DNA from: Halovibrio salipaludis
GTDB lineage: Bacteria > Pseudomonadota > Gammaproteobacteria > Pseudomonadales > Oleiphilaceae
Direction of reading: 5' to 3'
Assembly: GCF_002286965.1 (NCBI RefSeq)
Contig: NZ_NSKD01000001.1
Coordinates: forward strand, 558,001-622,000
Length of the DNA: 64,000 nt
In this document: piece by piece, positions 30,819-40,681 of the stretch
How the letters are laid out: each line of letters opens with the position of its first letter
Numbering within the stretch: the first letter of the stretch is position 1
The notes under the pieces: generated by a model
The model's database searches: none
Seen by the model: the letters and a program-made list of their open reading frames with translations, nothing else
Told to the model about the DNA's origin: nothing
Made by a program: the position numbers and the translations under genes

Positions 30819-32246
30819 CTAGGTAACCGTACCGCCTGTTAACTCGCTTGTTAGGTCATGCTCGGCATGCTCAAGGAGCTCGAACTCCTCCTGGGCTGTG
30901 TTGGCCACCAGGTGATTCCTGCTGTGGAGGAAGTAGTACAGCGCTCCAAGTGCGAACAGCACCATCGTGTAGTAGAACGCTTTCGGGTCGAAGGCATAGA
31001 CGCCGGTAAATGCGACCAGCGACAGCGCCAGTGCTACCCCTGAGGTAAAGACACCGCCAGGTGTCCTGTAGGGCCGCTTCAGATCAGGTTGTTGGACGCG
31101 CAGCAGGATATGACTCAACGCCATAAGCCCGTAGGACATGGTTGCGCCCACTACGGCCATGGCCAGGATCAAATCGCCTTTGCCGCTCAGTGAGATCATA
31201 AAGCCCAGAACGCCGGGCACGATCAGAGCCCAGTAGGGAGTCTTGCGCTTGCCGGTCAATGAGAGGGATTTAGGCAGATACCCGGCGCGTGAGAGCGCAA
31301 AGATCATGCGGCTGTAGCCGAAAATGATCGAGAAAAAGGATGCGATCAGACCCGCCAGTCCGAGAACATTGACCACCATGGCCAGCGTCTCGTTGCCGGT
31401 CTCCTGGAGGGCGTGCACAAGCGGCACCCCGCTTTCGCCGATCATGTCGGCGCCGGCCGCACCGGCCAAAAGAAAGACGACCAACAGGGCCGTGAACACC
31501 AGGAATCCCATGGCTCCAATGATCCCCTTGGGGACGTCTTTGGCTGGGTTTTTGGCCTCTTCGGCGCCCAGGGGTACACCTTCCACCGCCAGGAACAGCC
31601 ACATGGCAAAGGGCAGGGCGGCCCAGATGCCATACCAGCCAAATGGCAGGAACGTCGAGGCGCCAGCGGCATCGGTGACCGGGATGTTGAACAGGTTAGC
31701 GGTGTCAAAATCACCCACCAATGCGACAGCCGTGGCAAGGATCGCAACAACGGCCAGTCCACTTATGGCCATCATGACCTTTAGGGCTTCACCCACACCA
31801 ATGATGTGGATGCCTATGAAAACACCGTAAAATGCCGCGTAAACCCAAGGGCCATTGATGCCGAGAAGTTCTTCAACAGCAGATCCGATAAAGGTCACTA
31901 TTGCTGCCGGAGCAAGTGCGTATTCAATCAGCACAGCGAGACCTGTCAGATAGCCACCTGCAGGGCCCATAACTTGCCTCGCGAAGCTGTAACCGCCGCC
32001 AGCTGTGGGAATTGCTGCTGACATCTCAGCGAGGGATAAAACCAGGGTGAAGTACATTGTGCCCATAAGGGCTGCTGCGATGGCGTAACCGCCCCAACCC
32101 GCCTGGGCAATTCCAAAGTTCCAGCCAGCAAAGTCACCCGAGATAACGTACGAGACGCCCAAGCCGGCCAATAGAATCCATCCGGCGCTGCCGCGTTTCA
32201 ATTGACGTTGGGCAAGGTATTCTTGGTCAGCTGTTTGTTCAGACAT
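30819..32246 (-). CDS. eat: Ethanolamine permease (APC superfamily)
   Basis: 475 residues and about 12 membrane helices; the acidic tail (EEFELLEHAEHDLTSEL) is cytoplasmic. Segments GVSYVISGDFAGWNFGIAQAGWGG, AAIPTAGGGYSFARQVMGPAGGYLTG and GVPLGAEEAKNPAKDVPKG match bacterial ethanolamine permeases. It lies between eutC and the aldehyde dehydrogenase. It would import ethanolamine, probably with a cation. Confidence 0.92.
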   Translation of the reverse strand: MSEQTADQEYLAQRQLKRGSAGWILLAGLGVSYVISGDFAGWNFGIAQAGWGGYAIAAALMGTMYFTLVLSLAEMSAAIPTAGGGYSFARQVMGPAGGYLTGLAVLIEYALAPAAIVTFIGSAVEELLGINGPWVYAAFYGVFIGIHIIGVGEALKVMMAISGLAVVAILATAVALVGDFDTANLFNIPVTDAAGASTFLPFGWYGIWAALPFAMWLFLAVEGVPLGAEEAKNPAKDVPKGIIGAMGFLVFTALLVVFLLAGAAGADMIGESGVPLVHALQETGNETLAMVVNVLGLAGLIASFFSIIFGYSRMIFALSRAGYLPKSLSLTGKRKTPYWALIVPGVLGFMISLSGKGDLILAMAVVGATMSYGLMALSHILLRVQQPDLKRPYRTPGGVFTSGVALALSLVAFTGVYAFDPKAFYYTMVLFALGALYYFLHSRNHLVANTAQEEFELLEHAEHDLTSELTGGTVT

Positions 32247-32279
32247 TGTTCATACCTCTTGTTGTTATTGGAAAAATAA

Positions 32280-33110
32280 CTAGGAAACAAGGAAATTCTT
32301 GGACCCGGTCTTGTGCTCTATCACATCATCGTCAGTCCTCTCCTTCAGTTGGACGCCACTCAGTTGCCGCCGGAAAGCCTCACTAAGCAGGTGCACAACT
32401 CTGCTGCTTGCTTCCGGATATTTAAGGCCGGCCGGTCGAACATTGGAGACACAGTTCCGGTCGGCATCGGTCATCCCGCTGCAGGGCCCCCAGGTCAAAT
32501 AAAGCCCGAGGCTGTCCGGGCTGCTCAGTCCCGGGCGTTCACCAATGAGCACCAGCACTGCCCTGGCATTCAGTAGCTCGCCCACATCATCTCCGATCGC
32601 TACCCGTCCCTGCTGGACCACGGTCAGGGGAGCCAATTGCCAGTCGCGGTGCTCATCCGCTTCAAGTTCGGCGAACAGCCCCTCCAGGAACGGTGGCGCA
32701 TGGGTCTGTACTGCCAGCGCTGAAAGCCCATCTACCATGACAATGGCCAGGTCCGAGGCGGTTGTGGGGTGATTGGCTCGTTGCTGCAGCTGTTGCCGGG
32801 ACTCGTTAGACAGCACTCGGCCCAGATCCGGGCGTTGAACATAGGTCATTCGATCGGAGGCTTGGGTGCGCAGCCGTAATGGCGGCTCTGTGGTGAAAGG
32901 CGATGCAATCGCCAGTACCTGTTCACAGAGTGCTTCTACGTCCAGGGGCCAGTGGACGGCATCACGTGCCTGGGCGTGGGCCATCTGGAACGTCAGCAGC
33001 TGGTGCGTTGGCAAGCTTACCCCGCTACAGCCGAGGCCAATGCGGGCATCTGTGAATGCCTTTAAACGGTCCCAGAGGCGGCCGTTACGGGGAGAAGTAT
33101 CGTCAGTCAT
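32280..33110 (-). CDS. eutC: Ethanolamine ammonia-lyase, small subunit
   Basis: 276 residues. DARIGLGCSGVSLPTHQLLTFQMAHAQARDAVHWPLD and VMVDGLSALAVQTHAPPFL are signature EutC segments, with IGERPGLSSPDSLGLYLTWGP and DRNCVSNVRPAGLKYPEA. It builds the adenosylcobalamin site together with EutB. Its start overlaps eutB by 8 bp. There is no eutA-like reactivase in the window. Confidence 0.95.
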   Translation of the reverse strand: MTDDTSPRNGRLWDRLKAFTDARIGLGCSGVSLPTHQLLTFQMAHAQARDAVHWPLDVEALCEQVLAIASPFTTEPPLRLRTQASDRMTYVQRPDLGRVLSNESRQQLQQRANHPTTASDLAIVMVDGLSALAVQTHAPPFLEGLFAELEADEHRDWQLAPLTVVQQGRVAIGDDVGELLNARAVLVLIGERPGLSSPDSLGLYLTWGPCSGMTDADRNCVSNVRPAGLKYPEASSRVVHLLSEAFRRQLSGVQLKERTDDDVIEHKTGSKNFLVS

Positions 33111-34515
33111 TGGAGGTTACTCCTGGAATAGTGCCCAATGAGCGCGCGAACTGTTCCGGGATCTGGTCGTTAAGGCGAGGGCTGTTGGCATCCGTGAAGA
33201 TGCCCATTTCCGTGAGCCAGCGCTCGAACTCGGGTGCTGGGCGAAGCCCCAGAACCCGACGAGCGTAGAGCGCATCGTGGAATGACGTGGTCTGGTAATT
33301 GAGCATAATGTCGTCGGAGCCGGGAATCCCCATGATGAAGGTGCACCCAGCGACACCCAGCAGGGTCAGCAGGTTATCCATGTCGTCCTGGTCGGCTTCG
33401 GCATGATTGGTGTAGCAAACGTCGCATCCCATCGGGACACCCAGGAGTTTTCCGCAGAAGTGATCTTCAAGCCCTGCCCGGGTGATTTCCTTGCCGTCGA
33501 ACAGGTATTCCGGCCCGATGAAGCCAACCACGGTATTGACGAGTAATGGATTGAATTTGCGGGCTACGGCGTAGGCGCGCGCTTCGCACGTTTGTTGGTC
33601 CAGTCCGTGATGGGCATTGGCGGAGAGGCAGCTTCCTTGGCCGGTTTCAAAGTACATGACGTTGTTGCCAACGGTGCCGCGGTTGAGCGACAGAGCGGCT
33701 TCTTCGGCTTCTGCCAATGTGTTCAGGTTGAAGCCAAAACTGCTGTTGATTGCTTCTGTTCCGCCGATGGATTGGAACACCAGGTCAACCGGTGCCCCCT
33801 GCTCTATCGCTTCGAGAGTGTTGGTGACGTGAGTCAGCACACAGGATTGGGTTGGTATCTGGTATTTGTGAATCACCTCGTCCATGAGTTTCATGAGCTT
33901 CGTGGCCTGGGGCACGTTATCCCGGGCCGGGTTGATCCCGATAACCGCGTCACCACTGCCATACAGCAGTCCATCCAGAATGCTGGCGGCTATGCCGGTG
34001 GTGTCATCAGTGGGGTGATTGGGTTGAAGTCGGGTTGAGAGATGGCCGGGCAAGCCGATGGTATTTCGGAATGCCGTTTGGATCTGGCATTTGCGGGCAA
34101 CCATGATCAGGTCCTGGTTGCGCATAACCTTGCTGACTGCGGCTGCCATTTCTGGCGTGATGCCGGCGCGTATTGAGGCCAGCACATCAGGCGTTGCCTG
34201 GTCGCTGAGTAGCCAGTCGCGGAAGTCGCCCACCGTCAGGTGTGAAATGGGGGCAAAAGCCCGGGGGGAATGCCCGTCAATGATCAGGCGCGTTACCTCG
34301 TCGTCTTCGTAGGGGATCAGGGGCTCTTCAAGAAAGGTTTTGAGTGGTACTTCTGAAAGCGCCATCTGAGCTGCCACACGCTCCTCGGCTGTCAGAGCGA
34401 TAACACCTGCCAAGCGATCCCCGGAGCGCCCGGGGGTTGCTTTCGCCATGAGTTCCGCAAGTCCGTGGAACTTGTAAGCTTTGCGTCCGAGCGTGTAGCT
34501 GTATGTCCCGCTCAT
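33103..34515 (-). CDS. eutB: Ethanolamine ammonia-lyase, large subunit
   Basis: 470 residues from the ATG at 34515 (MSGTYSYTLGRKAYKFHGLAELMAKA); an in-frame 78-nt extension is not family-like. TIM-barrel segments are clear: GIAASILDGLLYGSGDAVIGINPA, LVFQSIGGTEAINSSFGFNL, TGQGSCLSANAHHGLDQQT. With EutC and adenosylcobalamin it cleaves ethanolamine to acetaldehyde and ammonia. First gene of the eutB-eutC-permease-aldehyde dehydrogenase operon, divergent from an AraC-type regulator. Confidence 0.96.
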   Translation of the reverse strand: MSGTYSYTLGRKAYKFHGLAELMAKATPGRSGDRLAGVIALTAEERVAAQMALSEVPLKTFLEEPLIPYEDDEVTRLIIDGHSPRAFAPISHLTVGDFRDWLLSDQATPDVLASIRAGITPEMAAAVSKVMRNQDLIMVARKCQIQTAFRNTIGLPGHLSTRLQPNHPTDDTTGIAASILDGLLYGSGDAVIGINPARDNVPQATKLMKLMDEVIHKYQIPTQSCVLTHVTNTLEAIEQGAPVDLVFQSIGGTEAINSSFGFNLNTLAEAEEAALSLNRGTVGNNVMYFETGQGSCLSANAHHGLDQQTCEARAYAVARKFNPLLVNTVVGFIGPEYLFDGKEITRAGLEDHFCGKLLGVPMGCDVCYTNHAEADQDDMDNLLTLLGVAGCTFIMGIPGSDDIMLNYQTTSFHDALYARRVLGLRPAPEFERWLTEMGIFTDANSPRLNDQIPEQFARSLGTIPGVTSND

Positions 34516-34719
34516 TGTGCGATCACCTTTTGATGTCAATCTCGATGCCCTTAAAAGCAACCCTAAAGAGCTCGACATCCTGGGTGGTATCAAGATTTGG
34601 CAAATGAATAGCCCATTCTGGCGTGGGCTTTAGGATCGGCACCGAAAGGGGCGTTGACTCGGCTGAGACTCTGCTATGTTGGGTTGGGGTGTGGCCCTTG
34701 GGAAAAGGAAGCTGTTCTG

Positions 34720-35679
34720 ATGCAACCCAATAATGAGGCGGCTGAAACGGGCCTTTGCACAATGAAAGCCCATGATGCGGATCGGCATGCCCGTAACCTG
34801 ACCCACTGGCGCCAGGAGTATGACCAGATCAGTTGTGGCCATTTTTATGGGCGGCTGGATGAACTCGAGCTGTCACACGTTCAGGTTTTCAAGGAACATA
34901 CCAGCCAAGCTTTGCGCCAACAGTGCAGCGTTTGGCCCAATGGGCTCTGGTTGGGAATTCCGGCCGTCCAGGGAAAGGAAAGTAGTCGGATCAACGGCCT
35001 TCTCATGGATACTAATGATATCTTCTGCCGCCCTGGGGGGTATGACTTTGAGTTGGTGACACCCGTTGAATTCGATATCTTCGGTATTGTTATTGACCAA
35101 CAAGCACTAAACCGTACAGCTGAGATTCAGGGCATCAAACTCTGGGAGGCAGCGGAGCACCAATGCCCGCGTTTGGCTGTGCCAGCCAAGACGTTGCAAA
35201 GGGTTCGGTTACTACTGGACCAGACTTTGAATGCGAAAGAGTTGTCCGTCTCGCCAGAGCTTCAACAGGAAGCGATCATACTAGCGCTCATGGAGCTACT
35301 GCATGAGAAAACTCCTAATGTAAGAGCAGTCCCGAGTTTTCGTCACCGTCAGTTCGTGGTTAACCGGGTAAAGCAGTACATCAATGAGTATAACGATGCG
35401 CCAATCACCATGAGTGACCTGTGCAGGCTCACGAATGTAAGTCGCCGAACCCTACAATACAGTTTTGAGTCCATTGTTGGTGTCAGCCCGATGCAGTTTT
35501 TGCGGATGACTCGGCTGAACCGTGTTCGCCGCTCTCTTAGCGCTGGATCCGGAACCGCAATTGCCGATATAGCAGCTTATTGGGGATTCTGGCATGGAGG
35601 ACAATTTGCCAAGGATTACAAGAAACTCTTTGGCGAAGCTCCATCCGAAACTCAAGGGAAAGCTCTGAGGGGCCGTTGA
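34720..35679 (+). CDS. eutR: AraC-family regulator, EutR-like
   Basis: 319 residues from the ATG at 34720 with AAGGAAG upstream; a longer frame begins at 34654. The C-terminal double HTH (PITMSDLCRLTNVSRRTLQYSFESIVGVSPMQFLRMTRLNRVRRSL; AIADIAAYWGFWHGGQFAKDYKKLFGEAPSE) is typical. The N-terminal effector domain lacks the AraC cupin signature. It is divergent from eutB across 204 bp, so ethanolamine-dependent activation of eutBC is the likely role. Confidence 0.87.
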   Translation: MQPNNEAAETGLCTMKAHDADRHARNLTHWRQEYDQISCGHFYGRLDELELSHVQVFKEHTSQALRQQCSVWPNGLWLGIPAVQGKESSRINGLLMDTNDIFCRPGGYDFELVTPVEFDIFGIVIDQQALNRTAEIQGIKLWEAAEHQCPRLAVPAKTLQRVRLLLDQTLNAKELSVSPELQQEAIILALMELLHEKTPNVRAVPSFRHRQFVVNRVKQYINEYNDAPITMSDLCRLTNVSRRTLQYSFESIVGVSPMQFLRMTRLNRVRRSLSAGSGTAIADIAAYWGFWHGGQFAKDYKKLFGEAPSETQGKALRGR

Positions 35680-35687
35680 GGCCCCTC
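35667..35687. terminator. Hairpin terminator for eutR and the RND operon
   Basis: GAGGGGCC and GGCCCCTC form a perfect 8-bp stem; its five-base loop contains the eutR stop codon. TATATT follows on the plus side. The convergent RND permease stop is 5 bp away. Confidence 0.75.
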
Positions 35688-35691
35688 TATA

Positions 35692-38600
35692 TTACTGGGA
35701 GCGGATGCCCAGAAGCCGCACATAGCCCGCTGGCAGCACTAGAATGGTCAGGATCGCCGCAAAGGCGAGCCCGAACATGATTGCCAGTGCCATGGGTGCC
35801 CAGAAGGGCCCGGACAGCGCCAGCGGCAGCATGCCGAGCATGGTCGTTGCGGCGGTCAGAAGGATGGGGCGCACGCGGCTTGTCGCCGCCTCGCCAATGG
35901 CTTCCAGCGTACCGCTCTCGGCCAGCGCCATATCCATTTTCTGCACCATGACCACGGCGTTGCGGATGATCATGCCGGACAGGCTCATGGTTCCCAGAAG
36001 CGCCATGAAGCCGAAGGGCTGCTGGAACAGCAGAAGCCCGACGCTGACGCCCACCAGCCCCAGCGGCACCATCAACATGACCAGCAGGGTACGCCGGAAC
36101 GAGTTGAACTGGGCCATGAGCACGAGCACCATCAGCCCAAGGATGACCGGCACGGGTTTCAGGACACCCGCGCGGGCTTCAGTGGACTGGTGAACCTGGC
36201 CGTCCCACTGGGTGTCATACCCGGAGGGAAGCGTGACCTTCTGGATTTCGGCTGCCAGGGCGGCGCGCACCTCGGACGCGGTATACCCCTTTGCCAGGTC
36301 TGCTTGCAGTGTAATCGCCCGCTCCCGGTTGTGGCGCCAGATCACGGGGCGCTCCCAGTCGAGCTCGATATTGGCGACTTGTGTGAGCGGGACGGGCTTG
36401 CCGCCGTTTTCCGGCCAGATAACCATGGTTTCAAGCTCGGAGGGGTCGGTCCGTTCGGGCAGAGGAAAGCGCCAGACAATGGGAATACGCTCATCGCCCT
36501 CACGGAACACGCCGACCCCTTGCCCGGCAAAGGCGGTGTTCAGGGCCTGGTTGATGCTGTTGGTGGTGATCCCGGCGCGACGGGCCCGGTCCTGGTCCAC
36601 GTTGATGGTGACCCGGGGCTGGGTCTGGCGCCAGTTGTGCCGCAGGTTCGTGACGCCCGGGTGCCCGGCTATGATGGCCTGCAGTTCTCCGGCCGTATCC
36701 ACGAGCTCCTCCCGTTCCGGCCCGGTGATCCGCAGCTGGAGCGGGAAGCGAACGGGTTCGCCCAGCTGCATCGCTCGCACCCGGGGTTCGGCTTGCGGGT
36801 AACCATCTTCCAGATGCTCCCGGACTCTGGCCATCACAGGGTCAACGTCTTCCTTGGTCTCCACGTTAACCAGGATCTGCCCGAAGGCGGGGTTGGGAGT
36901 TCGCGGGATCATGGGCAGATAGAACCGTGGCGCGCCCTCACCGATGAAGGCGGTGACGTCCGTTACCGATTCCATCTCCATCAGCCGTTGCTCAATCCGG
37001 GCCATGTCCTCGCTCGTCTGCTCAATGCGGCTGCCTTCCGGGAGCCAGTAATCCACCATGAACTGGGAGCGTTCCGCCGGTGGGAAAAAGGTCTGTGGCA
37101 CGAAGCTGAACGCCACAGCGCTGGCGGCAAAGATAATGATGGCACCGCTTGTCAGGATCCAGGGACGCCGGAGTGTGGCGGTTATCAAACGGTGTACCCA
37201 CTGGTAGAAGGCGCGGTCCTCGGGGTTTCCAAGCCCGCTTTTGCTGTCCAGTAGCCAGTAGTTCATCAGTGGTGTGGCAAAAACCGCGAGCAACCAGGAA
37301 ATGGCCAGGCTGATGGCCACCACCCAGAACAGCGAGCGGGTGAACTCGCCCGTGGCGGTGTTGGTCAGGGCGATCGGGGCGAATGCGAGGACCGCTATGG
37401 CGGTGGCTGCCAGCAGGGGCCAGGCGGTTTCCTGCACGGATTCCGCGGCTGCTTTCAGACGCTCCGTGCCGCGCTGCATTTTTACCTGCATCAGCTCGGA
37501 AATCACGATGGCATTGTCCACGATCATACCGAGCACGATCACCAGCGCCCCGAGTGATACCCGATGGAGTTCAAAGCCCATCAGGTACATGCCCACAAAG
37601 GTGCCCAGAATGGTCAGGGGCACTCCAAGTCCGACGACGAAGCCGGTGCGCAGGCCCAGCGAGACCATCAGGACCGCCAGGACAATGGCCACTGCCGTGA
37701 CCAGGTTGATCAGGAATTCGCCGACGGCCTGCTCGACTTCCTCGGACTGCAGCGCGATGCCACCGAACTCAATGCCCACCGGCATCCTGGCCTCGATCCG
37801 GTCCAGCTCGGCCTGGACCCTTTCGGTGAGCTCGACCACATTGGCCCCCTCGGCCGGGACCACGCCCAGTGCGAGGGCGGATTCGCCCTGATGGCGCAGG
37901 CTGGCATCGGGCGGGTTGGCGTACCCACGCCTGACTTCCGCGAAGTCACGCAGCTGGACGAGTTCACCGGTCACGGGGCTGCGGATGTTCAGCCTGGCCA
38001 GTTCGTCCACGGACTCAAAGGTGCCGGTGGCATTGATCCGCAACCGGCGTGATCCCATCTCGGTGAAACCACTGGGGGCGACCACGTTCTGCTTGTTAAG
38101 GGCGTTCACAACCAGCGCTGGAGTCAGGCCCAGTTCGGCGATCTTGGAACGGCTGGTTTCAATGAAAACCCGCTCGCCCTGGTCGCCGAACAGGTCGACC
38201 TTGGCAACGTCATCAACCCGCAGCAGGCGTTGCTGGAGGTGGTCTGCAATGTCATTGAGTTCAGCGTAGCTGTAGTCGGCGCCTTCCACGGAAAGCAGCA
38301 TGCTGTAGACGTCGCCGTAGTCGTCATTAACGCGCGGGCCACGCACGGAATCGGGCAGGCTGGCGCGGGCTGCTATAACCTTCTTGTTGAGTTGGTCCCA
38401 GATCTGGCGCAGTTGCTGGCCACCGTACTGGTCCTTAACCTCAACGTAGATGATGGAGGTGCCATTGCGGCTCAGTGACTCAATGCTCTCCAGCTCACCA
38501 AGCTGCTGGATCTGCTTCTCAAGCGGTTCGGTCACCTGCTGCTCCACCCGTTCCGCGTCCGCACCGGGGTAGCCGGTCATCACGATGGCGGTACGGATGG

Positions 38601-38730
38601 TGAACTCAGGGTCCTCGAGCTGCCCGAGCCGGGTGAAGGCGATGACCCCGAGCAGGGTGATCAGGAGAATCAGGAATCCCACAAAGCGATTGCGGCTGAT
38701 CGCGCCGCGCACCAGTTGCGCCAGCATCAC
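35692..38730 (-). CDS. RND efflux permease (hydrophobe/amphiphile type)
   Basis: 1012 residues, a full-length RND pump: 12 helices in the 1+6+5 pattern with two large periplasmic loops. Segments LGQLEDPEFTIRTAIVMTGYPGADAERVEQQVTEPLE and VSLGALVIVLGMIVDNAIVISELM (TM4 with conserved Asp) support proton-driven efflux. The N-terminal half resembles TriC/VexF-like pumps. It overlaps the adaptor stop by 4 bp. No outer-membrane factor is adjacent, so it probably borrows TolC/OprM. Substrate unknown. Confidence 0.92.
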   Translation of the reverse strand: MMLAQLVRGAISRNRFVGFLILLITLLGVIAFTRLGQLEDPEFTIRTAIVMTGYPGADAERVEQQVTEPLEKQIQQLGELESIESLSRNGTSIIYVEVKDQYGGQQLRQIWDQLNKKVIAARASLPDSVRGPRVNDDYGDVYSMLLSVEGADYSYAELNDIADHLQQRLLRVDDVAKVDLFGDQGERVFIETSRSKIAELGLTPALVVNALNKQNVVAPSGFTEMGSRRLRINATGTFESVDELARLNIRSPVTGELVQLRDFAEVRRGYANPPDASLRHQGESALALGVVPAEGANVVELTERVQAELDRIEARMPVGIEFGGIALQSEEVEQAVGEFLINLVTAVAIVLAVLMVSLGLRTGFVVGLGVPLTILGTFVGMYLMGFELHRVSLGALVIVLGMIVDNAIVISELMQVKMQRGTERLKAAAESVQETAWPLLAATAIAVLAFAPIALTNTATGEFTRSLFWVVAISLAISWLLAVFATPLMNYWLLDSKSGLGNPEDRAFYQWVHRLITATLRRPWILTSGAIIIFAASAVAFSFVPQTFFPPAERSQFMVDYWLPEGSRIEQTSEDMARIEQRLMEMESVTDVTAFIGEGAPRFYLPMIPRTPNPAFGQILVNVETKEDVDPVMARVREHLEDGYPQAEPRVRAMQLGEPVRFPLQLRITGPEREELVDTAGELQAIIAGHPGVTNLRHNWRQTQPRVTINVDQDRARRAGITTNSINQALNTAFAGQGVGVFREGDERIPIVWRFPLPERTDPSELETMVIWPENGGKPVPLTQVANIELDWERPVIWRHNRERAITLQADLAKGYTASEVRAALAAEIQKVTLPSGYDTQWDGQVHQSTEARAGVLKPVPVILGLMVLVLMAQFNSFRRTLLVMLMVPLGLVGVSVGLLLFQQPFGFMALLGTMSLSGMIIRNAVVMVQKMDMALAESGTLEAIGEAATSRVRPILLTAATTMLGMLPLALSGPFWAPMALAIMFGLAFAAILTILVLPAGYVRLLGIRSQ

Positions 38731-39854
38731 TGAATCACCCCGCCTTCAAGCCGCTTGACCCCCTGGCCTTCCTGCAGGTGTTGCGCGCCAGCCACCACGA
38801 TCTGCTCACCGGATTCAATCTCACCGGTGATCCGCACGCTGTCGGTTTCCAGTGACTCGGTGGTGACCGGGCGTGACGCGACCTTCCCGGAGTCCGGATT
38901 CCAGACCCAGACATGGGGTTGGTTCTCTTTTTCGAAGATGGCTTCCACTGGGACCAGGAAGCTGTCATCCCAGGGGGTGTTCCTGAGGCTGGCCTTGAAC
39001 GAGACTTCGGCGGTCATTCCCGGGAGCAGCTCTTGCTCCGGGTTCTCGACCGCAACCCGCACGGGATACGCCTGGGTGGCCGGCGAGACATCAAGGCGGA
39101 CATTCTCCACCCGCGCATCGAAGCGCTTGTTGTCCATAACCGGCATGAATACATGAACGTCTTTAAGATGGTCGCGGAACTGCATCAGCCGTTCCGGAAT
39201 GCTGACTTCGACTTCCACGGTTTCAATGTTGTCGATCGAGAACACTGGGCGTTGCGGGCTGACCTGCTCGAAAGGCTCCGCCATACGGCGGTTGATCACA
39301 CCATCAAAAGGCGCCTCCAGAACGGTGTCATCAAGCGCCGAGCGGGCGGTTTCCAGAGCTTCACGGGTGGCGTTGCGCTTGGCGCGGGCCTGTTCATAAG
39401 CGCTTTCGAGGCGGTCGAACCTGGCGTCGCTGATCGCGTTGGAATCCACCAGTTTCTTGCCACGCTCCCAGTTCTTGCGCGCCTCGTTCAGGGTGGCCTG
39501 GATGGAGTCCAGCTTGCTCTCGGTTTCGTTCACCTTGAGGCGGAAATCCCGCTGGTCCAGTTTCCCAAGCACCTCGCCCTCGGTAACCTCATCACCGACA
39601 TCGACGTTGAGTGTTTCGATCTTGCCGGGTACGCGGAAACTCAGGGTGGTGGTCTCGGCGGGTTCCACGCGCCCGCTGAAACGGCGTGAGGCCAGGCCAG
39701 TGGGGGTTTCAAGCGTCATCATCCGCGCGGGCCGCAAGGGCTGCTCTTCAGCGGCTTCGGAGCTTTCGCCGGGATCCCCGTCACAACCGCTCATCAACAG
39801 TGCGATGGCGGGGATCCAGAGGTGGCGGCCAAGGAATGAGAAAGAATGGATCAT
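38727..39854 (-). CDS. RND periplasmic adaptor (membrane fusion) lipoprotein
   Basis: 375 residues. A signal with lipobox (IALLMSGC) anchors it in the inner membrane. Then RMMTLETPTGLASRRFSGRVEP, the lipoyl half (FRVPGKIETLNVDVGDEVTEGEVLGKLDQRD), a coiled-coil hairpin (about 105-170) and the beta-barrel part. It links the permease encoded just downstream to an outer-membrane channel. Confidence 0.92.
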   Translation of the reverse strand: MIHSFSFLGRHLWIPAIALLMSGCDGDPGESSEAAEEQPLRPARMMTLETPTGLASRRFSGRVEPAETTTLSFRVPGKIETLNVDVGDEVTEGEVLGKLDQRDFRLKVNETESKLDSIQATLNEARKNWERGKKLVDSNAISDARFDRLESAYEQARAKRNATREALETARSALDDTVLEAPFDGVINRRMAEPFEQVSPQRPVFSIDNIETVEVEVSIPERLMQFRDHLKDVHVFMPVMDNKRFDARVENVRLDVSPATQAYPVRVAVENPEQELLPGMTAEVSFKASLRNTPWDDSFLVPVEAIFEKENQPHVWVWNPDSGKVASRPVTTESLETDSVRITGEIESGEQIVVAGAQHLQEGQGVKRLEGGVIQ

Positions 39855-39962
39855 GAAACGGGTCCCTGTTGCAGAGGAGGTAATCAGGCAGTCGCTCTAT
39901 TCTGAGCGCCGCCGTGGGCTTTCACAATCTGTCGGAAGTGATAGTGTCGGCATCCGTGCCGT

Positions 39963-40619
39963 TCAGAGCACGGACCGCAGCCAGGCGCCGATTGCCTGGA
40001 TCTCTTCCAGGCATACTTCGTGCTCCATGGGGTAGGTACGGTACTCGGGCTCGTAACCCAGTTTCCGAAGATGCTCCAGGGCTTCCTGGCCGAGGAATTC
40101 GGGCAGCATGGGGTCGTTGGTGCCGTGGGCCATGAAGACCGGCAGCTGTCTGTTGGCCTCGGAGGGCGTGGTCAGCTTCATGGTGGCGAAATAGCTGGAG
40201 AGGACCATGAGCCCGGCCAGTGGCTGCTCGAAGGTGAGGGCCGTGTGGTAGGCCACAGCGCCGCCCTGGGAGAAGCCGGCGATCACAATGCGGTCACTGC
40301 TGACGCCGCGTTCCATTTCGCGCTTGATCAGGTCCCGGGTCCGCTCGGCGGAAGCCAGGATGCCCTGTTCGTCGGTATCGTTGTGGCGGTCCAGTGAACG
40401 GATGTCGTACCAGGCGGGCATGACCATGCCGCCGTTGAGGGTGACTGGGATCTGCGGGGCGTGCGGGAAGACGAAGCGTACGTGTGCGTCCTGGGGCAGC
40501 CCGAGGTGCGGGATTACGGGCTCGAAGTCATGCCCGCTGGCTCCCAGGCCGTGCAGCCAGATGACACTGGCGTCCGGGTTCTCGCCGGTGGTCTTTTCCA
40601 CGCATTCCAGGTATTCCAT
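39963..40619 (-). CDS. Alpha/beta-hydrolase carboxylesterase (phospholipase/carboxylesterase family)
   Basis: 218 residues. ASVIWLHGLGASGHDFEPVIP gives the oxyanion-hole loop; the nucleophile elbow is VIAGFSQGGAVAYH; acid and base lie in FMAHGTNDPMLP and YPMEHEVCLEEI. The family (YpfH/Est-like, human LYPLA homologues) hydrolyses short-chain esters or thioesters. The natural substrate is unknown. It is a single gene between the RND adaptor and hslO. Confidence 0.93.
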   Translation of the reverse strand: MEYLECVEKTTGENPDASVIWLHGLGASGHDFEPVIPHLGLPQDAHVRFVFPHAPQIPVTLNGGMVMPAWYDIRSLDRHNDTDEQGILASAERTRDLIKREMERGVSSDRIVIAGFSQGGAVAYHTALTFEQPLAGLMVLSSYFATMKLTTPSEANRQLPVFMAHGTNDPMLPEFLGQEALEHLRKLGYEPEYRTYPMEHEVCLEEIQAIGAWLRSVL

Positions 40620-40681
40620 GGTCCCCTCCGCTGTTCAGTGAGGGCGTTACTCTAGCGTGCCGGGCGGTGTCCGGGCCAGTG

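Noticed and set aside
34516-34719. Sigma-54 promoter for eutB
   Set aside because: TGGCA occurs but no GC-element at the required spacing; left unassigned.
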